A DNA stretch of 64,000 nucleotides from assembly GCF_933775445.1 (NCBI RefSeq), contig NW_026089434.1:124001-188000 (forward strand). The letters are read 5' to 3'. This document shows, piece after piece, positions 1-11,383 of this stretch. The stretch comes from Argentina anserina. Lineage: Eukaryota; Streptophyta; Magnoliopsida; Rosales; Rosaceae. Under the pieces are notes generated by a model. That model made no database searches. It saw only the letters and a list, made by a program, of their open reading frames with translations, and was not told the DNA's origin. Numbering within the stretch: the stretch's first letter is position 1; each line of letters starts with the position of its first letter. The translations under genes and the position numbers were made by a program.

Positions 1-151
1 GAAACACAGGCCCACACTGGAAACACTCTCAAATTCAATAGAAACTCGCATCAGAAAGGCTTACAGAAAGATACTCAAACGAGAATTGAAAAGATACTCA
101 AAATGCTATAGTAAACATACTCAAAGGATAGAAAGATACTCAGTTTGAAAA

Positions 152-300
152 AAACACACGCCCACACTGGAAACACTCTCAAATTCAAGAAAAACTCGCA
201 TCGAAAGCCGTTCAGAAAGATACTCAAACGAGAATTGAAAAGATACTCAAATTGCAATAGTAAACATACTTAAACGGTAGAAAGATACTCAGTTTCAAAG
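152..300 (+). repeat. Reference copy of 149 bp class b1 monomer
   Basis: This copy is one base shorter than class a. The central segment reads 'ttcaagaaaaactcgcatc' then 'gaaagccgttcag', where class a has 'ttcaatagaaactcgcatc' then 'agaaaggcttacag'. b1 is confined to zone A. In most cases the monomer before it carries 'aaaatgctatag', 'aaaggatag' and 'gtttgaaaaaaac', and the one after carries 'gcttccag'. That constant company shows b1 spreads as part of a larger unit, not as a lone monomer. Other b1 copies lie about 77 bp downstream of 1723, 3071, 3520, 4119, 5318, 6067, 6366, 6665, 7414, 7989, 8312, 9360, 10109, 11457, 14155 and 15053. Confidence 0.93.
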
Positions 301-450
301 AAACACACGCCCACACTGGAAACACTCTCAAATTCAATAGAAACTCGCATCAGAAAGGCTTCCAGAAAGATACTCAAACGAGAATTGAAAAGATACTCAA
401 ATTGCAATAGTAAACATACTCAAAGAATAGAAAGATACTCAGTTTGAAAG

Positions 451-600
451 AAACACACGCCCACACTGGAAACACTCTCAAATTCAATAGAAACTCGCAT
501 CAGAAAGGCTTACAGAAAGATACTCAAACGAGAATTGAAAAGATACTCAAATTGCAATAGTAAACATACTCAAACGATAGAAAGATACTCAGTTTGAAAG
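451..600 (+). repeat. Reference copy of the 150 bp class a monomer
   Basis: This copy matches my by-eye consensus of the a class at every position and can serve as the numbering reference (451 = consensus 1). Diagnostic segments are 'ttcaatagaaactcgcatc' followed by 'agaaaggcttacag' in the central part, then 'aaacgagaattg', 'caatagtaaacatactc', 'aaacgatag' and 'cagtttgaaag'. It contains four CpG dinucleotides, at consensus 8, 46, 79 and 125. Identical or nearly identical copies are scattered through all zones, so this is the background form from which the marked variants differ. Confidence 0.95.
515..583 (+). repeat. Three adjacent 23 bp subrepeats inside the monomer
   Basis: Three consecutive 23 bp segments lie at 515-537, 538-560 and 561-583 (consensus 65-87, 88-110 and 111-133). 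Each carries the core 'atactcaaa' at the same internal position, preceded by g, g and c respectively. By direct alignment the first two match at 17 of 23 positions and the first and third at 16 of 23. A fourth, shorter copy of the core ('gatactcagt') follows 19 bp later at consensus 134. A weaker relative, 'cactctcaaa', sits at consensus 23, exactly two 23 bp steps upstream of the first core. The same layout is present in every monomer. I infer that the 150 bp unit partly grew from a unit of about 23 bp. Confidence 0.85.
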
Positions 601-750
601 AAACACACGCCCACACTGGAAACACTCTCAAATTCAATAGAAACTCGCATCAGAAAGGCTTACAGAAAGATACTCAAACGAGAATTGAAAAGATATTCAA
701 ATTGCAATAGTAAACATACTCAAACGATAGAAAGATACTCAGTTTGAAAG

Positions 751-1499
751 AAACACACGCCCACACTGGAAACACTCTCAAATTCAATAGAAACTCGCAT
801 CAGAAAGGCTTACAGAAAGATACTCAAACGGGAATTCTAAAGATACTCAAATTGCAATACTAAACATACTCAAACGATAGAAAGATACTCAGTTTGAAAT
901 AAACACACGCCCACACTGGTAACACTCTCAAATTCAAGAAAAACTCGCATCAGAAAGGCTTACAGAAAGATACTCAAACGGGAATTGAAAAGATACTCAA
1001 ATTGCAATAGTAAACATACTCAAACGATAGAAAGATACACAGTTTGAAAGAAACACACGCCCACACTGGAAACACTCTCAAATTCAAGAAAAACTCGCAT
1101 CAGAAAGGCTTACAGAAAGATACTCAAACGAGAATTGAAAAGATACTCAAATTGCAATGGTAATCATACTCAAACGATAGCAAGATACTCAGTTTTAAAG
1201 AAACACACGCCCACACTGGAAACACTCTCAAATTCAATAGAAACTCGCATCAGAAAGGCTTACAGAAAGATACTCAAACGGGAATTGAAAAGATACTCAA
1301 ATTGCAATACTAAACATACTCAAACGATAGAAAGATACTCAGTTTGAAATAAACACACGCCCACACTGGAAACACTCTCAAATTCAATAGAAATTCGCAT
1401 CGAAAGCCGTTCAGAAAGATACTCAAACGAGAATTGAAAAGATACTCAAATTGCAATAGTAAACATACTCAAACGATAGAAAGATACACAGTTTGAAAG
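751..1499. repeat. Five-monomer segmental copy of 2249-2997 with chimeric end
   Basis: The block reproduces 2249-2997 at an offset of 1498 bp, with the same EcoRI-type site at about 831, 'cactggtaac', 'caatggtaatc' and h2 front half. The match stops inside the last monomer (1351-1499). Its left part is h2, but from about 1448 onward it carries 'caaattgc' and 'gatacacag', not 'caaagtgc' and 'gtttaaaag'. That tail continues into the segment shared with 9.84 kb onward, so this monomer holds an exchange point. A further partial copy of the marked block lies near 11.98-12.28 kb. Confidence 0.82.
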
Positions 1500-1649
1500 A
1501 AACACACGCCCACACTGGAAACACTCTCAAATTCAAGAAAAACTCGCATCAGAAAGGCTTACAGAAAGATACTCAAACGAGAATTGAAAAGATACTCAAA
1601 TTGCAATAGTAAACATACTCAAATGGTAGAAAGATACTCAGTTTCAAAG

Positions 1650-2997
1650 AAACACACGCCCACACTGGAAACACTCTCAAATTCAATAGAAACTCGCATC
1701 AGAAAGGCTTACAGAAAGATACTCAAACGAGAATTGAAAAGATACTCAAAATGCTATAGTAAACATACTCAAAGGATAGAAAGATACTCAGTTTGAAAAA
1801 AACACACGCCCACACTGGAAACACTCTCAAATTCAAGAAAAACTCGCATCGAAAGCCGTTCAGAAAGATACTCAAACGAGAATTGAAAAGATACTCAAAT
1901 TGCAATAGTAAACATACTCAAACGGTAGAAAGATACTCAGTTTGAAAGAAACACACGCCCACACTGGAAACACTCTCAAATTCAATAGAAACTCGCATCA
2001 GAAAGGCTTCCAGAAAGATACTCAAACTGGAATTGAAAAGATACTCAAATTGCAATAGTAAACATACTCAAACGATAGAAAGATACTCAGTTTGAAAGAA
2101 ACACACGCCCACACTGGAAACACTCTCAAGTTCAAGAAAAACTCGCATCAGAAAGGCTTACAGAAAGATACTCAAACGAGAATTGAAAAGATACTCAAAT
2201 TGCAATAGTAAACATACTCAAACGATAGAAAGATACTCAGTTTGAAATAAACACACGCCCACACTGGAAACACTCTCAAATTCAATAGAAACTCGCATCA
2301 GAAAGGCTTACAGAAAGATACTCAAACGGGAATTCTAAAGATACTCAAATTGCAATACTAAACATACTCAAACGATAGAAAGATACTCAGTTTGAAATAA
2401 ACACACGCCCACACTGGTAACACTCTCAAATTCAAGAAAAACTCGCATCAGAAAGGCTTACAGAAAGATACTCAAACGGGAATTGAAAAGATACTCAAAT
2501 TGCAATAGTAAACATACTCAAACGATAGAAAGATACACAGTTTGAAAGAAACACACGCCCACACTGGAAACACTCTCAAATTCAAGAAAAACTCGCATCA
2601 GAAAGGCTTACAGAAAGATACTCAAACGAGAATTGAAAAGATACTCAAATTGCAATGGTAATCATACTCAAACGATAGCAAGATACTCAGTTTTAAAGAA
2701 ACACACGCCCACACTGGAAACACTCTCAAATTCAATAGAAACTCGCATCAGAAAGGCTTACAGAAAGATACTCAAACGGGAATTGAAAAGATACTCAAAT
2801 TGCAATACTAAACATACTCAAACGATAGAAAGATACTCAGTTTGAAATAAACACACGCCCACACTGGAAACACTCTCAAATTCAATAGAAATTCGCATCG
2901 AAAGCCGTTCAGAAAGATACTCAAACGAGAATTGAAAAGATACTCAAAGTGCAATAGTAAACATACTCAAACGATTGAAAGATACTCAGTTTAAAAG
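1650..2997. repeat. 9-monomer form of the zone A unit (1348 bp)
   Basis: This unit runs from one a-prime to the next (2998). It contains the full 6-monomer series with three extra monomers (2249-2698, 450 bp) inserted between h1 and the 'gggaatt' copy. The extra block carries its own marks: an EcoRI-type 'gggaattctaa', 'cactggtaacac', 'gatacacag' and 'caatggtaatc'. The length equals seven 150 bp plus two 149 bp monomers. A near-identical copy lies 8386 bp to the right. Confidence 0.85.
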
Positions 2998-4019
2998 AAA
3001 CACAGGCCCACACTGGAAACAGTCTCAAATTCAATAGAAACTCGCATCAGAAAGGCTTACAGAAAGATACTCAAACGAGAATTGAAAAGATACTCAAAAT
3101 GCTATAGTAAACATACTCAAAGGATAGAAAGATACTCAGTTTGAAAAAAACACACGCCCACACTGGAAACACTCTCAAATTCAAGAAAAACTCGCATCGA
3201 AAGCCGTTCAGAAAGATACTCAAACGAGAATTGAAAAGATACTCAAATTGCAATAGTAAACATACTCAAACAATAGAAAGATACTCAGTTTCAAAGAAAC
3301 ACACGCCCACACTGGAAACACTCTCAAATTCAATAGAAACTCGCATCAGAAAGGCTTCCAGAAAGATACTCAATCTGGAATTGAAAAGATACTCAAATTG
3401 CAATACTAAACATACTCAAACGATAGAAAGATACTCAGTTTGAAAGAAACACACGCCCACACTGGAAACACTCTCAAATTCAATAGAAACTCGCATCAGA
3501 AAGGCTTACAGAAAGATACTCAAACGAGAATTGAAAAGATACTCAAAATGCTATAGTAAACATACTCAAAGGATAGAAAGATACTCAGTTTGAAAAAAAC
3601 ACACGCCCACACTGGAAACACTCTCAAATTCAAGAAAAACTCGCATCGAAAGCCGTTCAGAAAGATACTCAAACGAGAATTGAAAAGATACTCAAATTGC
3701 AATAGTAAACATACTCAAAGAATAGAAAGATACTCAGTTTGAAAGAAACACACGCCCACACTGGAAACACTCTCAAATTCAATAGAAACTCGCATCAGAA
3801 AGGCTTACAGAAAGATACTCAAACGAGAATTGAAAAGATACTCAAAGTGCAATAGTAAACATACTCAAACGATAGAAAGATACTCAGATTGAAAGAAACA
3901 CACGCCCACACTGGAAACACTCTCAAATTCAATAGAAACCCGCATCAGAAAGGCTTACAGAAAGATACTCAAACGAGAATTGAAAAGATACTCAAAGTGC
4001 AATAGTAAACATACTCAAA

Positions 4020-4780
4020 CGATTGAAAGATACTCAGTTTAAAAGAAACACAGGCCCACACTGGAAACACTCTCAAATTCAATAGAAACTCGCATCAGAA
4101 AGGCTTACAGAAAGATACTCAAACGAGAATTGAAAAGATACTCAAAATGCTATAGTAAACATACTCAAAGGATAGAAAGATACTCAGTTTGAAAAAAACA
4201 CACGCCCACACTGGAAACACTCTCAAATTCAAGAAAAACTCGCATCGAAAGCCGTTCAGAAAGATACTCAAACGAGAATTGAAAAGATACTCAAATTGCA
4301 ATAGTAAACATACTTAAACGGTAGAAAGATACTCAGTTTCAAAGAAACACACGCCCACACTGGAAACACTCTCAAATTCAATAGAAACTCGCATCAGAAA
4401 GGCTTCCAGAAAGATACTCAAACGAGAATTGAAAAGATACTCAAATTGCAATAGTAAACATACTCAAACGATAGAAAGATACTCAGTTTGAAAGAAACAC
4501 ACGCCCACACTGGAAACACTCTCAAGTTCAAGAAAAACTCGCATCAGAAAGGCTTACAGAAAGATACTCAAACGAGAATTGAAAAGATACTCAAATTGCA
4601 ATAGAAAACATACTCAAACGATAGAAAGATACTCAGTTTGAAAGAAACACACGCCCACACTGGAAACACTCTCAAATTCAATAGAAACTCGCATCAGAAA
4701 GGCTTACAGAAAGATACTCCAACGGGAATTGAAAAGATACTCAAATTGCAATACTAAACATACTCAAACGATAGAAAGAT
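4020..4780. repeat. Segment repeated at about 8213-8973 (offset 4193 bp)
   Basis: Shared private markers include 'gtttaaaagaaacacagg', 'catacttaaacggtag', 'gcaatagaaaac' and 'gatactccaacggg', all at an offset of 4193 bp (28 monomers). The copies part after 'cagtttgaaa', where this one continues with g and the other with t. Boundaries are approximate because the flanks are also satellite. 'catacttaaacgg' also occurs near 265, so a third partial copy starts the window. Confidence 0.75.
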
Positions 4781-7700
4781 ACTCAGTTTGAAAGAAACAC
4801 ACGCCCACACTGGAAACACTCTCAAATTCAATAGAAACTCGCATCAGAAAGGCTTACAGAAAGATACTCAAACGTGAATTGAAAAGATACTCAAATTGCA
4901 ATAGTAAACATACTCAAACGATAGAAAGATACTCAGTTTGAAAGAAACACACGCCCACACTGGAAACACTCTCAAGTTCAAGAAAAACTCGCATCAGAAA
5001 GGCTTACAGAAAGATACTGAAACGAGAATTGAAAAGATACTCAAATTGCAATAGTAAACATACTCAAACAATAGAAAGATACTCAGTTTCAAAGAAACAC
5101 ACGCCCACACTGGAAACACTCTCAAATTCAATAGAAACTCGCATCAGAAAGGCTTCCAGAAAGATACTCAATCTGGAATTGAAAAGATACTCAAATTGCA
5201 ATACCAAACATACTCAAACGATAGAAAGATACTCAGTTTGAAAGAAACACACGCCCACACTGGAAACACTCTCAAATTCAATAGAAACTCGCATCAGAAA
5301 GGCTTACAGAAAGATACTCAAACGAGAATTGAAAAGATACTCAAAATGCTATAGTAAACATACTCAAAGGATAGAAAGATACTCAGTTTGAAAAAAACAC
5401 ACGCCCACACTGGAAACACTCTCAAATTCAAGAAAAACTCGCATCGAAAGCCGTTCAGAAAGATACTCAAACGAGAATTGAAAAGATACTCAAATTGCAA
5501 TAGTAAACATACTCAAAGAATAGAAAGATACTCAGTTTGAAAGAAACACACGCCCACACTGGAAACACTCTCAAATTCAATAGAAACTCGCATCAGAAAG
5601 GCTTACAGAAAGATACTCAAACGAGAATTGAAAAGATACTCAAAGTGCAATAGTAAACATACTCAAACGATAGAAAGATACTCAGTTTGAAAGAAACACA
5701 CGCCCACACTGGAAACACTCTCAAATTCAATAGAAACTCGCATCAGAAAGGCTTACAGAAAGATACTCAAACGAGAATTGAAAAGATACTCAAATTGCAA
5801 TAGTAAACATACTCAAACGATAGAAAGATACTCAGTTTGAAAGAAACACACGCCCACACTGGAAACACTCTCAAATTCAATAGAAACTCGCATCAGAAAG
5901 GCTTACAGAAAGATACTCAAACGAGAATTGAAAAGATACTCAAATTGCAATAGCAAACATACTCAAACGATAGAAAGATACTCAGTTTGAAAGAAACACA
6001 GGCCCACACTGGAAACACTATCAAATTCAATAGAAACTCGCATCAGAAAGGCTTACAGAAAGATACTCAAACGAGAATTGAAAAGATACTCAAAATGCTA
6101 TAGTAAACATACTCAAAGGATAGAAAGATACTCAGTTTGAAAAAAACAAACGCCCACACTGGAAACACTCTCAAATTCAAGAAAAACTCGCATCGAAAGC
6201 CGTTCAGAAAGATACTCAAACGAGAATTGAAAAGATACTCAAATTGCAATAGTAAACATACTCAAACGATAGAAAGATACTCAGTTTGAAAGAAACACAC
6301 GCCCACACTGGAAACACTCTCAAATTCAATAGAAACTCGCATCAGAAAGGCTTACAGAAAGATACTCAAACGAGAATTGAAAAGATACTCAAAATGCTAT
6401 AGTAAACATACTCAAAGGATAGAAAGATACTCAGTTTGAAAAAAACACACTGCCACACTGGAAACACTCTCAAATTCAAGAAAAACTCGCATCGAAAGCC
6501 GTTCAGAAAGATACTCAAACGAGAATTGAAAAGATACTCAAATTGCAATAGTAAACATACTCAAACGGTAGAAAGATACTCAGTTTCAAAGAAACACACG
6601 CCCACACTGGAAACACTCTCAAATTCAATAGAAACTCGCATCAGAAAGGCTTCCAGAAAGATACTCAAACTGGAATTGAAAAGATACTCAAATTGCAATA
6701 GTAAACATACTCAAAGGATAGAAAGATACTCAGTTTGAAAAAAACACACGCCCACACTGGAAACACTCTCAAATTCAAGAAAAACTCGCATCGAAAGCCG
6801 TTCAGAAAGATACTCAAACGAGAATTGAAAAGATACTCAAAATGCAATAGTAAACATACTCAAAGAATAGAAAGATACTCAGTTTGAAAGAAACACACGC
6901 CCACACTGGAAACACTCTCAAATTCAATAGAAACTCGCATCAGAAAGGCTTACAGAAAGATACTCAAACGAGAATTGAAAAGATACTCAAATTGCAATAG
7001 TAAACATACTCAAACGATAGAAAGATACTCAGTTTGAAAGAAACACACGCCCACACTGGAAACACTCTCAAATTCAATAGAAACTCGCATCAGAAAGGCT
7101 TACAGAAAGATACTCAAACGAGAATTGAAAAGATATTCAAATTGCAATAGTAAACATACTCAAACGATAGAAAGATACTCAGTTTGAAAGAAACACAGGC
7201 CCACACTGGAAACACTCTCAAATTCAAAAGAAACTCGCATCAGAAAGGCTTACAGAAAGATACTCAAACGAGAATTGAAAAGATACTCAAATTGCAATAG
7301 CAAACATACTCAAACGATAGAAAGATACTCAGTTTGAAAGAAACACAGGCCCACACTGGAAACACTCTCAAATTCAATAGAAACTCGCATCAGAAAGGCT
7401 TACAGAAAGATACTCAAACGAGAATTGAAAAGATACTCAAAATGCTATAGTAAACATACTCAAAGGATAGAAAGATACTCAGTTTGAAAAAAACACACGC
7501 CCACACTGGAAACACTCTCAAATTCAAGAAAAACTCGCATCGAAAGCCGTTCAGAAAGATACTCAAACGAGAATTGAAAAGATACTCAAATTGCAATAGT
7601 AAACATACTCAAACGGTAGAAAGATACTCAGTTTCAAAGAAACACACGCCCACACTGGAAACACTGTCAAATTCAATAGAAACTCGCATCAGAAAGGCTT

Positions 7701-8238
7701 CCAGAAAGATACTCAAACTGGAATTGAAAAGATACTCAAATTGCAATAGTAAACATACTCAAACGATAGAAAGATACTCAGTTTGAAAGAAACACACGCC
7801 CACACTGGAAACACTCTCAAGTTCAAGAAAAACTCGCATCAGAAAGGCTTACAGAAAGATACTCAAACGAGAATTGAAAAGATACTCAAATTGCAATAGT
7901 AAACATACTCAAACGATAGAAAGATACTCAGTTTGAAAGAAACACACGCCCACACTGGAAACACTCTCAAATTCAATAGAAACTCGCATCAGAAAGGCTT
8001 ACAGAAAGATACTGAAACGGGAATTGAAAAGATACTCAAAATGCTATAGTAAACATACTCAAAGGATAGAAAGATACTCAGTTTGAAAAAAACACACGCC
8101 CACACTGGAAACACTCTCAAATTCAAGAAAAACTCGCATCGAAAGCCGTTCAGAAAGATACTCAAACGAGAATTGAAAAGATACTCAAAGTGCAATAGTA
8201 AACATACTCAAACGATTGAAAGATACTCAGTTTAAAAG

Positions 8239-9136
8239 AAACACAGGCCCACACTGGAAACACTCTAAAATTCAATAGAAACTCGCATCAGAAAGGCTTA
8301 CAGAAAGATACTCAAACGAGAATTGAAAAGATACTCAAAATGCTATAGTAAACATACTCAAAGGATAGAAAGATACTCAGTTTGAAAAAAACACACGCCC
8401 ACACTGGAAACACTCTCAAATTCAAGAAAAACTCGCATCGAAAGCCGTTCAGAAAGATACTCAAACGAGAATTGAAAAGATACTCAAATTGCAATAGTAA
8501 ACATACTTAAACGGTAGAAAGATACTCAGTTTCAAAGAAACACACGCCCACACTGGAAACACTCTCAAATTCAATAGAAACTCGCATCAGAAAGGCTTCC
8601 AGAAAGATACTCAAACTGGAATTGAAAAGATACTCAAATTGCAATAGTAAACATACTCAAACGATAGAAAGATACTCAGTTTGAAAGAAACACACGCCCA
8701 CACTGGAAACACTCTCAAGTTCAAGAAAAACTCGCATCAGAAAGGCTTACAGAAAGATACTCAAACGAGAATTGAAAAGATACTCAAATTGCAATAGAAA
8801 ACATACTCAAACGATAGAAAGATACTCAGTTTGAAAGAAACACACGCCCACACTGGAAACACTCTCAAATTCAATAGAAACTCGCATCAGAAAGTCTTAC
8901 AGAAAGATACTCCAACGGGAATTGAAAAGATACTCAAATTGCAATACTAAACATACTCAAACGATAGAAAGATACTCAGTTTGAAATAAACACACGCCCA
9001 CACTGGAAACACTCTCAAATTCAATAGAAATTCGCATCGAAAGCCGTTCAGAAAGATACTCAAACGAGAATTGAAAAGATACTCAAAGTGCAATAGTAAA
9101 CATACTCAAACGATTGAAAGATACTCAGTTTAAAAG
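8239..9136. repeat. Complete 6-monomer higher-order unit (898 bp), zone A
   Basis: The order is: a-prime ('cacaggccc', 'aaaatgctatag', 'aaaggatag'), b1, a-second ('gcttccag', 'aaactggaattg'), hybrid h1 ('aagttcaagaaaaactc' then class a 'agaaaggc'), a class a copy with 'ccaacgggaatt', 'caatactaaac' and 'gaaataaac', and hybrid h2 ('caatagaaattcgcatcg' then b-type 'ccgttcag') ending 'gattgaaag...gtttaaaag'. Four 150 bp and two 149 bp monomers give exactly 898 bp. The following monomer again begins 'aaacacaggccc', as the next a-prime should, but lacks the rest of the a-prime signature. Confidence 0.85.
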
Positions 9137-10035
9137 AAACACAGGCCCACACTGGAAACACTCTCAAATTCAATAGAAACTCGCATCAGAAAGGCTTACA
9201 GAAAGATACTCAAACAAGAATTGAAAAGATACTCAAATTGCAATAGTAAACATACTCAAACGATAGAAATATACTCAGTTTGAAAGAAACACACGCCCAC
9301 ACTGGAAACACTCTCAAATTCAAAAGAAACTCGGATCAGAAATGCTTACAGAAAGATACTCAAACGAGAATTGAAAAGATACTCAAAGTGCAATAGTAAA
9401 CATACTCAAACGATAGAAAGATACTCAGATTGAAAGAAACACACGCCCACACTGGAAACACTCTCAAATTCAAGAAAAACTCGCATCGAAAGCCGTTCAG
9501 AAAGATACTCAAACGAGAATTGAAAAGATACTCAAATTGCAATAGTAAACATACTCAAACGGTAGAAAGATACTCAGTTTAAAAGAAACACACGCCCACA
9601 CTGGAAACACTCTCAAATTCAATAGAAACTCGCATCAGAAAGGCTTCCAGAAAGATACTCAAACTGAAATTGAAAACATACTCAAATTGCAATAGTAAAC
9701 ATACTCAAACGATAGAAAGATACTCAGTTTGAAAGAAACACACGCCCACACTGGAAACACTCTCAAGTTCAAGAAAAACTCGCATCAGAAAGGCTTACAG
9801 AAAGATACTCAAACGAGAATTGAAAAGATACTCAAATTGCAATAGTAAACATACTCAAACGATAGAAAGATACACAGTTTGAAAGAAACACACGCCCACA
9901 CTGGAAACACTCTCAAATTCAAGAAAAACTCGCATCAGAAAGGCTTACAGAAAGATACTCAAACGAGAATTGAAAAGATACTCAAATTGCAATAGTAAAC
10001 ATACTCAAACGGTAGAAAGATACTCAGTTTCAAAG

Positions 10036-11383
10036 AAACACACGCCCACACTGGAAACACTCTCAAATTCAATAGAAACTCGCATCAGAAAGGCTTACAG
10101 AAAGATACTCAAACGAGAATTGAAAAGATACTCAAAATGCTATAGTAAACATACTCAAAGGATAGAAAGATACTCAGTTTGAAAAAAACACACGCCCACA
10201 CTGGAAACACTCTCAAATTCAAGAAAAACTCGCATCGAAAGCCGTTCAGAAAGATACTCAAATGAGAATTGAAAAGATACTCAAATTGCAATAGTAAACA
10301 TACTCAAACGGTAGAAAGATACTCAGTTTGAAAGAAACACACGCCCACACTGGAAACACTCTCAAATTCAATAGAAACTCGCATCAGAAAGGCTTCCAGA
10401 AAGATACTCAAACTGGAATTGAAAAGATACTCAAATTGCAATAGTAAACATACTCAAACGATAGAAAGATACTCAGTTTGAAAGAAACACACGCCCACAC
10501 TGGAAACACTCTCAAGTTCAAGAAAAACTCGCATCAGAAAGGCTTACAGAAAGATACTCAAACGAGAATTGAAAAGATACTCAAATTGCAATAGTAAACA
10601 TACTCAAACGATAGAAAGATACTCAGTTTGAAAGAAACACACGCCCACACTGGAAACACTCTCAAATTCAATAGAAACTCGCATCAGAAAGGCTTACAGA
10701 AAGATACTCAAACGGGAATTCTAAAGATACTCAAATTGCAATACTAAACATACTCAAACGATAGAAAGATACTCAGTTTGAAATAAACACACGCCCACAC
10801 TGGTAACACTCTCAAATTCAAGAAAAACTCGCATCAGAAAGGCTTACAGAAAGATACTCAAACGGGAATTGAAAAGATACTCAAATTGCAATAGTAAACA
10901 TACTCAAACGATAGAAAGATACACAGTTTGAAAGAAACACACGCCCACACTGGAAACACTCTCAAATTCAAGAAAAACTCGCATCAGAAAGGCTTACAGA
11001 AAGATACTCAAACGAGAATTGAAAAGATACTCAAATTGCAATGGTAATCATACTCAAACGATAGCAAGATACTCAGTTTTAAAGAAACACACGCCCACAC
11101 TGGAAACACTCTCAAATTCAATAGAAACTCGCATCAGAAAGGCTTACAGAAAGATACTCAAACGGGAATTGAAAAGATACTCAAATTGCAATACTAAACA
11201 TACTCAAACGATAGAAAGATACTCAGTTTGAAATAAACACACGCCCACACTGGAAACACTCTCAAATTCAATAGAAATTCGCATCGAAAGCCGTTCAGAA
11301 AGATACTCAAACGAGAATTGAAAAGATACTCAAAGTGCAATAGTAAACATACTCAAACGATTGAAAGATACTCAGTTTAAAAG
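10036..11383. repeat. Second 9-monomer unit, near-identical to 1650-2997
   Basis: Every private marker of the unit at 1650 recurs here at a constant offset of 8386 bp, including the EcoRI-type site, 'caatggtaatc' and 'gatagcaag'. The similarity runs beyond the unit, from about 9.84 to 11.65 kb against about 1.45 to 3.27 kb. The differences I noticed are 'aaacggtag' for 'aaatggtag' and 'aaatgagaattg' for 'aaacgagaattg'. The next a-prime begins at 11384. Confidence 0.87.

Noticed and set aside
75..257. Minus-strand 60-codon open frame, repeated about 87 times in the window, encoding a Phe/Leu/Ile-rich peptide
   Set aside because: It spans an a/b monomer junction and recurs wherever a 149 bp b monomer follows a class a copy. 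Its hydrophobic look comes from the T-rich minus strand. It has no context of its own and varies exactly as the satellite does, so it is not a membrane protein gene.
152..300. CENP-B box in the b monomer, where the minus strand has a TTCG
   Set aside because: The bases after TTCG do not provide the required A and CGGG of the known box, on either strand.
152..300. Hammerhead ribozyme, which some satellites carry
   Set aside because: 'gaaa' is abundant but the CTGANGA core is absent. The closest minus-strand string, 'ctgaacg', does not fit.
570..597. Hairpin from 'tcaaac' and 'gtttga' as a terminator or structural RNA
   Set aside because: The stem is only 6 bp with a 16-base loop and no T-run, and A-rich DNA gives such pairs by chance.
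3141..3443. Plus-strand 70-100 codon open frames, Lys/Arg/Ser/Thr-rich, 50-residue period
   Set aside because: 150 is divisible by 3, so the frame carries across class a monomers. The consensus has an in-frame tga in 'gtttgaaag', and longer frames appear only where it mutates (for example 'gtttcaaag'). The b class shifts the frame. This is chance, not coding.
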